Shown here: one piece after another, positions 1 to 7,853 of the stretch | How the letters are laid out: the number at the start of each line of letters is the position of its first letter | How positions within the stretch are numbered: the stretch's first letter is position 1 | Assembly: GCA_017476085.1 (NCBI GenBank) | Contig: JAFVEJ010000173.1 | Location: 1 to 10,623, forward strand | DNA length: 10,623 nt | Source: Alphaproteobacteria bacterium | GTDB lineage: Bacteria; Pseudomonadota; Alphaproteobacteria; RF32; CAG-977 | Direction of reading: 5' to 3' | Notes under the pieces: generated by a model | Seen by the model: the letters and a program-made list of their open reading frames with translations, nothing else | Database searches by the model: none | What the model was told of the DNA's origin: nothing | Position numbers and translations under genes: made by a program

Positions 1-1
1 A

Positions 2-580
2 TCCGAACAAGGTGACGATCTGGTCATTTCCGGCGCTTTGGCTGACGGTCTGGGCGTTTCCGGGGCTGCCACAAACGGCAACAACGAACGCGCTGCCTAT
101 GCCAGCCAATTCAACAACATTCTGACACAAATCGATGAATTGGTGCAGGATACGTCCTACAAAGGCATCAACCTGCTGAAAGGCGACAACCTGACGGTGA
201 ACTTCAACGAAAACCGTACCAGCTCTCTGGAGCTGAAAGGTGTCACGTTTGACTCCGTCGGATTGGGCTTCACGGCCGCCGCAAACGAATGGATCGACAA
301 CAACAGCATTGACAAGGCTTTGGATCAGATTTCAAAGGCGACTTCGATGCTGCGTGCACAAGCTTCTGAATTTGGTCAGAACTTGTCCACGGTTCAGATC
401 CGCGAAGACTTCACACAGAATATGATCAACAATCTGCAGTCCGGCGCCGACAAGCTGACGCTGGCGGACATGAACGAAGAAGCGGCGAATATGCTGGCTC
501 TTCAGACACGTCAGCAGTTGGGTGTCAATTCTTTGTCGTTGGCTTCTCAGGCTTCGCAGAGCGTGCTGAGCTTGTTCTAA
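2..580 (+). CDS. Flagellin, C-terminal part (gene truncated by the window edge)
   Basis: This is the last 192 codons of a flagellin, the subunit of the flagellar filament, which is exported by the flagellar type III system and assembles outside the cell. The frame is open from base 2, so the N-terminus lies outside the window; the internal TTG at 38 is not a real start. The D0/D1 C-terminal region is clear: an Asn/Gln-rich helix with NNILTQIDELVQDTSYKGINLL, then a variable part, then the helical tail with LSTVQIREDFTQNMIN, DKLTLADMNEEAAN and LALQTRQQLGVNSLSLASQA. The protein ends in SVLSLF, the usual hydrophobic flagellin terminus. From memory the DMNEEAANMLALQTRQQLG block resembles Rhodospirillales-type flagellins. 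A strong terminator follows, so the gene is probably the end of its transcript. Family assignment is certain; which paralog (fliC, flaA) cannot be told. Confidence 0.95.
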   Translation, partial: SEQGDDLVISGALADGLGVSGAATNGNNERAAYASQFNNILTQIDELVQDTSYKGINLLKGDNLTVNFNENRTSSLELKGVTFDSVGLGFTAAANEWIDNNSIDKALDQISKATSMLRAQASEFGQNLSTVQIREDFTQNMINNLQSGADKLTLADMNEEAANMLALQTRQQLGVNSLSLASQASQSVLSLF

Positions 581-604
581 TTGCCTACAGAGCTATAAAA
601 AAAG

Positions 605-637
605 CAAAGGCAGGGTTTTCCCCGCCTTTGTTTTTTT
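605..637 (+). terminator. Intrinsic terminator after flagellin
   Basis: An 11-base stem (605-615 with 620-630) carries one internal A/C mismatch and a TTTT loop, and is followed directly by seven T residues. It begins 24 bases after the flagellin stop codon. This is a textbook Rho-independent terminator for a highly expressed gene. A short AT palindrome (AAAAAGCTTTTT, 641-652) follows it and may give a second weak hairpin or lie in the csoR promoter region. Confidence 0.9.
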
Positions 638-703
638 ATTAAAAAGCTTTTTTTATCCTTCCAAACCGATTAACATTAAAAAAATTCTTATGCGGAGAAA
701 AAT

Positions 704-991
704 ATGACCAACATTACAAATCAGCCGGATCATTTCAAGGAAACCGGCCGTTTGAATCGTATCTCGGGACAAATCGAAGGAATAAAAAAAATGATCGCCG
801 AACATCGGGAATGTGCGGAAATTCTATCTCAGCTGCGTGCCGTACGTTCCGCCATACGCGCCGTCGAAGCAAATGTATTGAAATCGCATTTGCAGCATTG
901 CGTTGTTCAAAGTTTTACCTCTTCTTCGGAAGAGGAACGACAGCAAAAAATCGACGAATTGCGTGAAATGTTCAATACTTATTCCGAATAA
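704..991 (+). CDS. CsoR/RcnR-family (DUF156) sensor repressor
   Basis: A 95-residue all-helical DNA-binding repressor of the CsoR/RcnR/FrmR/CstR family. These proteins form tetramers and leave DNA when they bind a metal ion or react with formaldehyde or persulfide. The family core is visible: RLNRISGQIEGI (16-27), Cys37 in HRECAEIL, QLRAVRSAI (43-51) and SHLQHC (61-66). Cys37, His62 and Cys66 match the Cys-His-Cys Cu(I) site of Mycobacterium CsoR (C36, H61, C65). CstR persulfide sensors keep the two cysteines but lack the His, so the triad favours Cu(I). The acidic second-shell residue of CsoR appears to be a Lys here, so a thiol-based signal is not excluded. The ATG is supported by GGAGA a few bases upstream. 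The gene sits 11 bases before an mnmA-like gene with no copper exporter, chaperone or sulfur-detoxification gene alongside. I found no clear promoter and no G-tract operator in 638-703. Family sure, ligand uncertain. Confidence 0.88.
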   Translation: MTNITNQPDHFKETGRLNRISGQIEGIKKMIAEHRECAEILSQLRAVRSAIRAVEANVLKSHLQHCVVQSFTSSSEEERQQKIDELREMFNTYSE

Positions 992-1002
992 AGGTTTTTT
1001 TT

Positions 1003-2079
1003 ATGAAAGTTCTCGTTGGAATGAGCGGCGGAGTTGATTCCGCCGTTGCCGCTTATCTGATGAAACAAGCCGGACATGAAGTCATCGGCGCAACAATGTC
1101 TATTTGGGAAAAAGGCCGGTCTTTTTCCGGCATTTCTACTGCCGACGCTTGTTTTTCCCCGCATGAAGAGCAAGATATTGCCGCCGCGCAGGAAATTTGC
1201 AGCCTTCTGAATATTCCCTACCGTACGGTTGATTGCTCGGAGATTTACAAGAAAACCGTTTTGGCCAATTTTAAAAATGAGTATATGTCCGGCCGAACCC
1301 CGAATCCGTGCGTATGGTGTAATGCAAAAATCAAATTTCAGGCTCTGCCCGATGCCGCCCGCGCCGCCGGCATTGATTTTGATAAATTCGCTACGGGACA
1401 CTATGCCCGCATTTTTTTAAACACCGAAACAAACCGCTATTGCCTCTGCCGCGGCATTGACGACAAAAAAGACCAATCTTATTTTCTCTACCGCCTCAAT
1501 CAGGAACAATTAGCGGGCATTCTGCTTCCTTTGGGCGATAAAACAAAAATGGAAATACGCGATATTGCCCGTACCGTCGGCCTACCCGTCAGCGACAAAC
1601 CCGACAGTCAAGATTTTTACTCCGGCAATATCAACGATATTTTACAAGCCGAACCAAAACCGGGATTGTTTATAATGAAAGACGGCACTGTTATGGGAAA
1701 GCATAACGGCTTCTGGAACTACACGATCGGTCAGCGCAAAGGCTTGGGCATCAGCGCGCCCGCTCCGTTATATGTCATCGGTTTTGATAAAGATAAAAAC
1801 AATGTCATTGTCGGATACGAAGACGAAAACGTTTGTCACGGTTTAACCGCTGTGTCTTTATGTTGGTCCTCCATAGAACCTCCGACTGCACCTTTTGCGG
1901 CTTTGGCAAAAATCCGTTCTTCCCAACCGCCGACCCCTGTTCTGGTTACCCCCGTATCTCCGGATGAAATCAAAATCGATTTTGAACTGAACCAACGCGG
2001 CGTCGCTCCGGGTCAATCTGTTGTGCTTTATGATAAAGATTTAGTTTTAGGCGGTGGAATAATAAAAAGCGGGAATTAA
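1003..2079 (+). CDS. mnmA: MnmA/TrmU-type tRNA 2-thiouridylase, variant active site
   Basis: A 358-residue cytoplasmic enzyme of the family that adenylates U34 of tRNAs for Lys, Glu and Gln and replaces its 2-oxygen with sulfur relayed from a cysteine desulfurase. The PP-loop ATP site SGGVDS is at 8-13, ATGHYARI at 130-137, the KDQSYFLYRL tRNA/ATP segment at 156-165, YTIGQRKGLGI at 240-250 and the C-terminal barrel end LGGGII near 350. Length fits the family (about 350-380). The variation is at the catalytic cysteines. The E. coli Cys102 site reads NPCVWCN, giving a CxxC (Cys103, Cys106). The Cys199 site (SxxICFI in E. coli) reads SQDFYSGN, with no cysteine. Further cysteines are at 50, 66, 78, 147 and 149. 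I recall similar ESQDF-type proteins in other bacteria, so this is probably a natural subfamily. The start has only a weak AAAGG upstream and probably depends on co-translation with the repressor gene. Thiolation is inferred; sulfur relay may differ from E. coli. Confidence 0.88.
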   Translation: MKVLVGMSGGVDSAVAAYLMKQAGHEVIGATMSIWEKGRSFSGISTADACFSPHEEQDIAAAQEICSLLNIPYRTVDCSEIYKKTVLANFKNEYMSGRTPNPCVWCNAKIKFQALPDAARAAGIDFDKFATGHYARIFLNTETNRYCLCRGIDDKKDQSYFLYRLNQEQLAGILLPLGDKTKMEIRDIARTVGLPVSDKPDSQDFYSGNINDILQAEPKPGLFIMKDGTVMGKHNGFWNYTIGQRKGLGISAPAPLYVIGFDKDKNNVIVGYEDENVCHGLTAVSLCWSSIEPPTAPFAALAKIRSSQPPTPVLVTPVSPDEIKIDFELNQRGVAPGQSVVLYDKDLVLGGGIIKSGN

Positions 2080-2097
2080 AAAATTCCCGCTTTTTTT
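2064..2097. terminator. Bidirectional hairpin terminator between mnmA and nhaA
   Basis: A perfect 14-base inverted repeat (2064-2077 with 2082-2095) with an AAAA loop. It has T residues on its 3' side and A residues on its 5' side, so it can end transcripts from either strand. The mnmA stop codon (2077-2079) lies inside the hairpin, at the end of the left arm and in the loop. On the minus strand it lies about 20 bases beyond the nhaA stop, which suits the convergent arrangement. Confidence 0.88.
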
Positions 2098-2115
2098 GGA
2101 TTTTTTTTTCCGATC

Positions 2116-3393
2116 TTAAAGAGGCAGATTCTCTTTTTTCAGAACCTTGACCATAAACCAACGCTTCAACGGACGGCCATAGCGGAATACTACAGCCCCC
2201 CACAGCGCGGAAATCACCGATCCGCAAATCACGCCCAAGCGAATCTCCTGCTGCATTGTTTCCCCGGGCAAAGCCAGTTTGCCGACGAACAAAGCCATCG
2301 TAAATCCGATGCCGGCAACAACAGCTACGCCGTACAAATCCAACATCGTTACGGTTTTGGGGAAAGAAGCGATCTTCATTTTAATCAAAACCCAGGTCGT
2401 TGCAAAAATACCGATCTGCTTGCCGAAGAACAAGCCGAAAATAATGCCTAAGGTCAGTGTATGCGTAAAGGTTTCCGCCGTGACGCCGCCTAAATACAGT
2501 CCTGCGCTGGCAAAAGCGAAAATCGGCAAAATAAAGAAATCCACCCACGGCTTCAACAGCTTCATTAAATGATTCAGCGGAGATTCTCTCTCTCCCTCAA
2601 CGCGCATCGGATAAGCCATCGCGACCACAACGCCTGCAATCGTTGTATGAATACCGCCGTTCAGGAAGCAATACCACAACACGACCCCCAACAGCAAATA
2701 CGGCAAAAAATTCGTAACCCGCATCTTGTTCAGCAAATATAATGCAAATGTCGCGATGCACGCATATCCCAATAATGACAGATAAACGCCTTGATTATAG
2801 AACAACGCAATAATAAGAATAGCGCCCAAATCGTCAAAAATTGCGATTGCCAATAAAAAGATTTTTGCCGCCTGAGGAACGGTTCCACCAACCAACATCA
2901 AAACGCATACGGCAAACGCAATATCCGTCGCCGTCGGAATAGCCCAACCATGCATATATTCGGGCGAAGAATTATTGATGATCGCGTAAATAATCGCCGG
3001 GCAGCAAATTCCTCCGATAGCCGCCACGCATGGAACAAAGACCTGCCGAATATCGGACAAAAAGCCTTCCTTCATTTCGCGTTTCAATTCCAATCCGACT
3101 GACAGGAAAAAGAAAACCATCAGTACGTCATTCACCCACCATTCAATGGATTTAGGAAACATGCTGTTTCCGACGCCGATTGTGATCGTTGTTTCCAGAA
3201 AATGATGTACCGGCTCACGAGCCGCCGTATTGGCGCAAACGATTGCCGCAATCATAGCAAAAATCATTACTAAACCGCTGGTTGCCTCATTTTCCAGCAA
3301 CTGAAGGAACCATGCCTTTGAAAACAAACGAATACGCACTTTTTCTGTTTTTGTTTCTGTCGGCACTTCGGCCGCTGAGACTTCTTCTGTCAT
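2116..3393 (-). CDS. nhaA: Na+/H+ antiporter NhaA
   Basis: A 425-residue inner-membrane antiporter that exports Na+ (or Li+) in exchange for H+, used in sodium and pH homeostasis. About twelve hydrophobic segments begin near residue 38. Signature residues are present: Asp157 in PTATDIAFAV (E. coli Asp133), the Asp187-Asp188 pair in IFDDLGAI (E. coli Asp163/164, the ion and proton site), HTTIAGV at 249-255, Lys325 in FFGKQIGI (E. coli Lys300) and GIGFTMALFVGKLAL at 361-375. The protein is longer than the 388-residue E. coli one, mainly through a charged N-terminal tail of about 35 residues and a basic C-terminus. AGAGGTG four bases upstream of the ATG supports this start. The gene lies just downstream of the oad/TPR-methyltransferase operon on the same strand, 57 bases from it, and may be read from its own promoter, by read-through, or both. 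Confidence 0.96.
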   Translation of the reverse strand: MTEEVSAAEVPTETKTEKVRIRLFSKAWFLQLLENEATSGLVMIFAMIAAIVCANTAAREPVHHFLETTITIGVGNSMFPKSIEWWVNDVLMVFFFLSVGLELKREMKEGFLSDIRQVFVPCVAAIGGICCPAIIYAIINNSSPEYMHGWAIPTATDIAFAVCVLMLVGGTVPQAAKIFLLAIAIFDDLGAILIIALFYNQGVYLSLLGYACIATFALYLLNKMRVTNFLPYLLLGVVLWYCFLNGGIHTTIAGVVVAMAYPMRVEGERESPLNHLMKLLKPWVDFFILPIFAFASAGLYLGGVTAETFTHTLTLGIIFGLFFGKQIGIFATTWVLIKMKIASFPKTVTMLDLYGVAVVAGIGFTMALFVGKLALPGETMQQEIRLGVICGSVISALWGAVVFRYGRPLKRWFMVKVLKKENLPL

Positions 3394-3424
3394 AAAACAC
3401 CTCTTCTGATTCGATTTTTATTCC

Positions 3425-3454
3425 ATTATTAAAAATAAAACGCTAAAAGATCAA
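3425..3454 (-). promoter_or_regulatory. Candidate sigma70-type promoter for nhaA
   Basis: On the minus strand, TTGATC (3449-3454) and AATAAT (3425-3430) are separated by 18 bases; they match the -35 and -10 consensus at four and five of six positions. Transcription would begin near 3418, giving a leader of about 25 bases. The -35 overlaps the end of the preceding methyltransferase gene and lies in a weak AT-rich inverted repeat (3444-3461). This is a consensus match only, in an AT-rich gap. Confidence 0.45.
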
Positions 3455-4863
3455 GCTTTTATATCTCTTTTTCCAACGAATAACAGCCCAAGAACGGACT
3501 GTCCCAGTTCCTGACGCAGTTCGACGGAAAGTATTTTTTCAGCTTTGAACCCATTTTCATTCAGTTCGTTCAGAATATATTCTCTGCTGTGCATAAAACG
3601 ACCCGACGGTTCCAATGCATAATCTGCTTTATTCCGCGTATTTTCACTGACGGTAAAAACGATTTTTCCTCCGGTTTTAACAGCCGCCGACAAACCGGAA
3701 AACACTTGGGACAAATCTCCCAAATACGTTAATACGTCTGCTGAAACGACTAAATCAAAACGATCCTTATTTGATGGCAAAAACGATAAAATATCCTCTT
3801 GAACCAATGTCGTATAAATATGTCTTTGTTCCGCTTTTTTAAGCATTTTTTCAGACAAATCAACGCCGATTATCTCCGAAAAAGAAATTCCTTTTTTTGT
3901 CATTGCCGCGGCACATAAACCTGTTCCGCATCCTAAATCAAGCATCACCGGAGGAAAAGCAAATGACAGTTCCTGAACAGCGGAAGCAACCAATGACGGC
4001 GCCTGATAGTTCAATCCTTCCAAAACCGAATCAAACGAATCCGCGAAAGCGTCAAATAATTCCTGAACATATTCGGCGGAAGCCCGTTTAACCTCTTTTG
4101 AATTTTTCAACGTTTCCAACATATGCAAAGCCGCCGGATTGTCCGGAAAGAAAGACAGCCATTTGTCCGTCAAGTTCAGCACCTGATCGTTTTTTCCCTG
4201 CAGCTGCAAATTATACAAACAACCGCTGAGCGTAATATGTATCGTCGGTTCCTCTTTAATCTTCAACAAACGCAAATACACTTCGGCAGCTTGATCAAAC
4301 GCTTCTTTTTTTTCTAAAAAGGAAGCATACGCAAACAAATATTCCTGATCTTCGGGAACTGCTTCCAATAACCGCAAATATATTTCTTCGGCGGCATCCA
4401 GCTGCTCCGTCATCGTCAAAGCATATGCCAGATTAAACGCCGTCAACAAATCGTCCGGCGCCAGTTTTAAAGCCTTTTGATATGTTTTTACCGCCTCATC
4501 GTACCGATTCAACGATGACAGCATATTTCCGCGATGAATCAAAACGTTTAAATAATCCGGCTGACGAATCAAAGCTTGATCACAAACGTCCAATCCTTTT
4601 TCATACTGTGCCGTTTCAAAATAAACTCCGGCCAAATTAGCCAATGAAACCGCGTCAGCCGCATTCAATGAAGCCGCTTTTAAATACGCTTGTTCGGCTT
4701 CGTTAAAGCGTTTTAATCCATAATAAGCGTTTCCCGCCCCGATCCAAAGCGCATAATCCGGCATTGTCTCATTTAAAATCGGCAAAACCTTATCCAAGGC
4801 AGACTGATATTCCGCCCGATTATTCAACTCGTTTATAACGGAGACCAAATTATCCGGCGGCAT
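3451..4863 (-). CDS. TPR-repeat SAM-dependent methyltransferase (second of a tandem pair)
   Basis: A 470-residue protein that couples a TPR domain to a class I methyltransferase. Residues about 5-255 hold tandem 34-residue TPR units, with typical signatures such as GLKRFNEAEQAYLKAASLN and SLNRYDEAVKTYQKALKLA. A linker (LFDAFADSFDSVLEGLNYQAP, near 269-289) resembles one I recall in COG4976-type TPR methyltransferases. The SAM-binding motif I is LDLGCGTG (308-315), with the motif II acidic residue in GVDLSEKML and a motif IV-like FDLVVSADVLTYLGDL. There is no signal peptide or membrane segment, so it is probably cytoplasmic. The ATG at 4863 overlaps the previous stop by one base (TAATG), indicating coupled translation; an in-frame GTG at 4896 is a less likely start. 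No strong terminator follows, only a weak AT hairpin (3444-3461). The methylated substrate is unknown; TPRs suggest a protein or complex-bound target. O-GlcNAc-transferase-like catalytic motifs are absent. Confidence 0.85.
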   Translation of the reverse strand: MPPDNLVSVINELNNRAEYQSALDKVLPILNETMPDYALWIGAGNAYYGLKRFNEAEQAYLKAASLNAADAVSLANLAGVYFETAQYEKGLDVCDQALIRQPDYLNVLIHRGNMLSSLNRYDEAVKTYQKALKLAPDDLLTAFNLAYALTMTEQLDAAEEIYLRLLEAVPEDQEYLFAYASFLEKKEAFDQAAEVYLRLLKIKEEPTIHITLSGCLYNLQLQGKNDQVLNLTDKWLSFFPDNPAALHMLETLKNSKEVKRASAEYVQELFDAFADSFDSVLEGLNYQAPSLVASAVQELSFAFPPVMLDLGCGTGLCAAAMTKKGISFSEIIGVDLSEKMLKKAEQRHIYTTLVQEDILSFLPSNKDRFDLVVSADVLTYLGDLSQVFSGLSAAVKTGGKIVFTVSENTRNKADYALEPSGRFMHSREYILNELNENGFKAEKILSVELRQELGQSVLGLLFVGKRDIKA

Positions 4864-6497
4864 TATTTCTTTTTCTGCACCGCAAAAATCAAGCACGGCA
4901 TTTCTTCTTTCTCAGTCTGATATAATGTGCTTTCCGTCAGTTCTCTTTTCTGCAGTCTGGCCGTTTTCAAACAAGACTCCACAAACTCCGGATTATGCGA
5001 AAAGAAACCGCTGCTTCGGAAAGCAAACCGCTGATCGGTTTTTGCCAACGGACGGATGGAAAAAACGAACAAACCGTTCTGTTTCAAAGCCGACTTTACA
5101 GCTTTGAAAACAGGAACCAAATCGGAAAAATAAGATAATACATCCATACAAACGATCAAATCGTATTTTTTCGCGTTGTCTTTCGTTTTGCAAAACGCAA
5201 CCAAATCCTCTTCCTGAAGATCCGTATAAGTTTCCTCATCAAAAGCAAAATCCAACGCAACGGACGAAACATCGACTCCTGTCAATGTCCCCTCGGAAAG
5301 GCTGTATTTTTTCAATACGGATCCCAAAGTTCCCGTACCGCATCCTAAATCAAGCACATTTAACGACTGATTTTCAGGAACCTGAAGAGAATTCAGCGTT
5401 TTTTCCAAAAGCGACAGATCACCGTAAGACGCCGCCGAAACCTCATTCGCCGCGTTTTCATCATTTATCAGCCGAGCCATTAACAACGGAACAGCTTCCG
5501 TTCTTTCGGCGTCAAGCGCCATATCGCAGATAAACTGCATCTCCGGCGTTTTATTTTCTTCCGACATTAAAAATTCGGCTATTTTCTCACATTCTTCATC
5601 CGCCTCGTCCTGCTTCATTCTTTTAAAAAATTCATAAAGCAGAATAAGCCATTCTTCAGAATCAGAATACACTTGAAGCAATAAATCAAACGCCTGCTCA
5701 TACTTTTTCAAATTCAATGAAACGTCCATCCATTGCAGACACAAATTTTCCGGCAAATCCATCAAACGCGACAGCACCGAAAAGGATCTGTCCGCCGTTT
5801 CATATTCGCCCAAAGATGCCGCTGTCCTGGCCAAAGCGTCCCAAACGGCCGGATTTTCTTTCCAAACCTCCAAAGCTTCGTTTCCGAATTCAAGAATATC
5901 TTCCGCACGATCGGCGGAAAACAGCGCCTGATAAAATATTTCATTTTGAATTACCGCCGGCCGGTTAAGCTTCAAAGCTTTTTCCAAAAAATAATTTGTC
6001 TGATACACATTCTGAAACAACGCCGCATAAGAAGCTTCCAAACATAAAATACGATCTTCTTTTTTAAAACGGGGATAAACCGACCGCATTAACAAAAATA
6101 ATTCGTCAGAACGTCCCAAATTGTTCAACAATGTCGCTTTAAGAATATAAGCATCCACGTTTTCGGGATCCATCTCCAACGCTTTGTTGACAAAGACAAG
6201 AGCTTCTTCATCACGACCAAAATCCTGCAGCACGTTTGACAAACACAAATACCCCTGTGCCGGCAGACGGTTGACACGCTTGATCATTTGATCAAAAAAA
6301 GCAACGTCGGCAGGCGAATACTGCAGCTGGCAAATCATACGATTTATCCAAAATATCATATTTTCAGAATCTTGTTTCAGCAGCTTATCATAAGCTGCCG
6401 CCGCTTCCTTGTACCGTTTTAACAAAAACAACCCGAGAGCACGAGCCTGCCCCGTACTTTCGGATTGCTTCAGCGTTAAAACGTTTTCCTCCGTCAT
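4863..6497 (-). CDS. TPR-repeat SAM-dependent methyltransferase (first of a tandem pair)
   Basis: A 544-residue paralog of the next gene with the same plan and a longer N-terminal helical domain. Residues about 10-310 are degenerate TPR-like repeats; the best unit is DFGRDEEALVFVNKALEMD, followed by AYILKATLLNNLG. The class I methyltransferase follows: LDLGCGTG (382-389), a GVDVSSVALDFA motif II and YDLIVCMDVLSYFSDLVPVF (445-464). Both paralogs share a GFFSH/GRFMH block and a hydrophobic last strand (CLIFAV here, LGLLFVG there). The ATG at 6497 overlaps the oadB stop by one base (TGATG), the same junction style as with the next gene; an in-frame GTG at 6506 is an alternative. No signal peptide or membrane segment is seen. 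Substrate unknown. The gene is tied by position and translation to the Na+-pumping decarboxylase, but nothing in the sequence proves a functional link. The methyltransferase fold is well supported; the repeats are more diverged than in the partner. Confidence 0.83.
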   Translation of the reverse strand: MTEENVLTLKQSESTGQARALGLFLLKRYKEAAAAYDKLLKQDSENMIFWINRMICQLQYSPADVAFFDQMIKRVNRLPAQGYLCLSNVLQDFGRDEEALVFVNKALEMDPENVDAYILKATLLNNLGRSDELFLLMRSVYPRFKKEDRILCLEASYAALFQNVYQTNYFLEKALKLNRPAVIQNEIFYQALFSADRAEDILEFGNEALEVWKENPAVWDALARTAASLGEYETADRSFSVLSRLMDLPENLCLQWMDVSLNLKKYEQAFDLLLQVYSDSEEWLILLYEFFKRMKQDEADEECEKIAEFLMSEENKTPEMQFICDMALDAERTEAVPLLMARLINDENAANEVSAASYGDLSLLEKTLNSLQVPENQSLNVLDLGCGTGTLGSVLKKYSLSEGTLTGVDVSSVALDFAFDEETYTDLQEEDLVAFCKTKDNAKKYDLIVCMDVLSYFSDLVPVFKAVKSALKQNGLFVFSIRPLAKTDQRFAFRSSGFFSHNPEFVESCLKTARLQKRELTESTLYQTEKEEMPCLIFAVQKKK

Positions 6498-7843
6498 CAG
6501 CCGCACATCACCAGCAAAATACCGGCAGCTACCGCAGATCCGATTACTCCGGACACATTCGGCCCCATCGCATGCATCAAAATAAAGTTCGTCGGATCTG
6601 CTTCTTTAGCCACTCTGTCGGCAACACGAGCCGCCATCGGAACCGCGGAAACACCTGCCGCGCCGATCAACGGATTTAGCTGTTCCTTGCTGAACTTGTT
6701 CATCAGTTTTGCCATCAAAACACCGGTTGCCGTCGCGATCGAAAAAGCGATCAGCCCCAACACTAAAATTCCCAAAGTCTGCACCGCCAGGAATTTATCC
6801 GCCGATAATTTCGAACCGACAGTCAAACCGATGAAAATCGTCACGATATTACACAATTCGTTCGCCGCGCATTTTGCCAAACGATCTGCGACCTTTGACT
6901 CTTTAAGCAGATTGCCGAACATCAGCATCCCCATCAACGGAGCCGCCGACGGCACGAACAAAATGCACAAAGAAACAACCAAAAACACAAAAACGATTTT
7001 TTCTTTACGGGAAACTTCGCGCAGCTGTTTCATTTTGATTTTACGCTCTTCAACCGTTGTCAGCGCCCGCATAATCGGCGGCTGAATAATCGGAACAAGC
7101 GCCATATAGGAATATGCGGCAACAACGATTGCGCCCATCAGCTCCGGAGCCAAACGTCCTGTCAGAAAAATTGCCGTAGGACCGTCCGCGCCGCCGATAA
7201 TACCGATGGAAGCGGCTTGCTTCAACGAAAAATCAACCCATCCCAGATCAGTCATCGCCAACGCGCCCAAAACGGTCGCAAAGATTCCGAATTGAGCCGC
7301 ACCGCCCAAAATGGCGACTTTCGGATTGGCAATCATCGGACCGAAATCCGTCATCGCTCCAACCCCCATAAAGATGATCAGCGGAAAAATACTCGGCGGA
7401 GCAATGCCGATATTGTAAATATACAAAAGGAAGCCCGTCACACCGTTCGTCACTTCGGCGACCCCCGCCCCTGGGGCATTGGACAGCAATCCGCCGAAAC
7501 CGATCGGAATCAGCAAAAGCGGCTCGAACCCTTTAGCAATTGCCAAATAAATCAGCAAAATACTGATACCGATCATAATCAACTGCCCCAAACCGACGGA
7601 AACAACCATTGTTTCCGCAGCGGCGGCCCGTTCCGCGAAAAATCCGTAAAGACCCGTCGATCGAATCAATTGCGCCAAAGAAGGATGATTATCCAGATAC
7701 GCGGAAACTGTCTCTCCCATACACCCATGAGAAGCGGCGATCAAAATATTGATCAATGAAAAAAGAGCACATACGGCAATAACCGACCACATAATAAATT
7801 TGTGGCGTCTTTCCGCTTTAAAAAGCTGCATATTGGAATCCAT
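6497..7843 (-). CDS. oadB: Na+-translocating decarboxylase beta subunit (OadB)
   Basis: A 448-residue inner-membrane subunit that takes carboxybiotin from the alpha subunit, decarboxylates it and uses the energy to export Na+. Family hallmarks are clear: [13 protein letters not shown] (115-127), [20 protein letters not shown] (165-184), [17 protein letters not shown] (213-229), whose Asp220 corresponds to the essential Asp203 of Klebsiella OadB, and [18 protein letters not shown] (394-411), whose Ser399 corresponds to Ser382. About ten hydrophobic segments are visible, and the C-terminus is [19 protein letters not shown]. Length fits the family (about 430-450). GGGGGCG lies five bases before the ATG, and only ten bases separate it from the oadA stop. 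The beta subunits of methylmalonyl-CoA, glutaconyl-CoA and malonate decarboxylases are similar, so substrate comes from the alpha subunit. The gene junction with the downstream methyltransferase is TGATG. Confidence 0.95.
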   Translation of the reverse strand: MDSNMQLFKAERRHKFIMWSVIAVCALFSLINILIAASHGCMGETVSAYLDNHPSLAQLIRSTGLYGFFAERAAAAETMVVSVGLGQLIMIGISILLIYLAIAKGFEPLLLIPIGFGGLLSNAPGAGVAEVTNGVTGFLLYIYNIGIAPPSIFPLIIFMGVGAMTDFGPMIANPKVAILGGAAQFGIFATVLGALAMTDLGWVDFSLKQAASIGIIGGADGPTAIFLTGRLAPELMGAIVVAAYSYMALVPIIQPPIMRALTTVEERKIKMKQLREVSRKEKIVFVFLVVSLCILFVPSAAPLMGMLMFGNLLKESKVADRLAKCAANELCNIVTIFIGLTVGSKLSADKFLAVQTLGILVLGLIAFSIATATGVLMAKLMNKFSKEQLNPLIGAAGVSAVPMAARVADRVAKEADPTNFILMHAMGPNVSGVIGSAVAAGILLVMCG

Positions 7844-7853
7844 AGCCGCCCCC

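Noticed and set aside
641..652. Palindrome AAAAAGCTTTTT considered as a CsoR operator
   Set aside because: Known CsoR-family operators contain G/C tracts, which this AT-only arm lacks; it more likely belongs to the terminator trail or a promoter region.
979..1401. 140-codon open frame on the minus strand
   Set aside because: It lies antisense to the mnmA gene, whose motifs are unmistakable, and its translation has no recognisable domain.
3897..4317. Two short plus-strand open frames over the methyltransferase gene
   Set aside because: Both are antisense to a well-supported TPR-methyltransferase and have no domain or ribosome-binding site.
4863..6497. TPR proteins considered as O-GlcNAc-like glycosyltransferases for flagellin
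   Set aside because: The C-terminal domains carry SAM-methyltransferase motifs (LDLGCGTG), not glycosyltransferase motifs.
7217..7759. 180-codon open frame on the plus strand
   Set aside because: It is antisense to oadB, with Arg/Gln/Asn-rich low-complexity translation typical of a shadow frame; oadB is certain.
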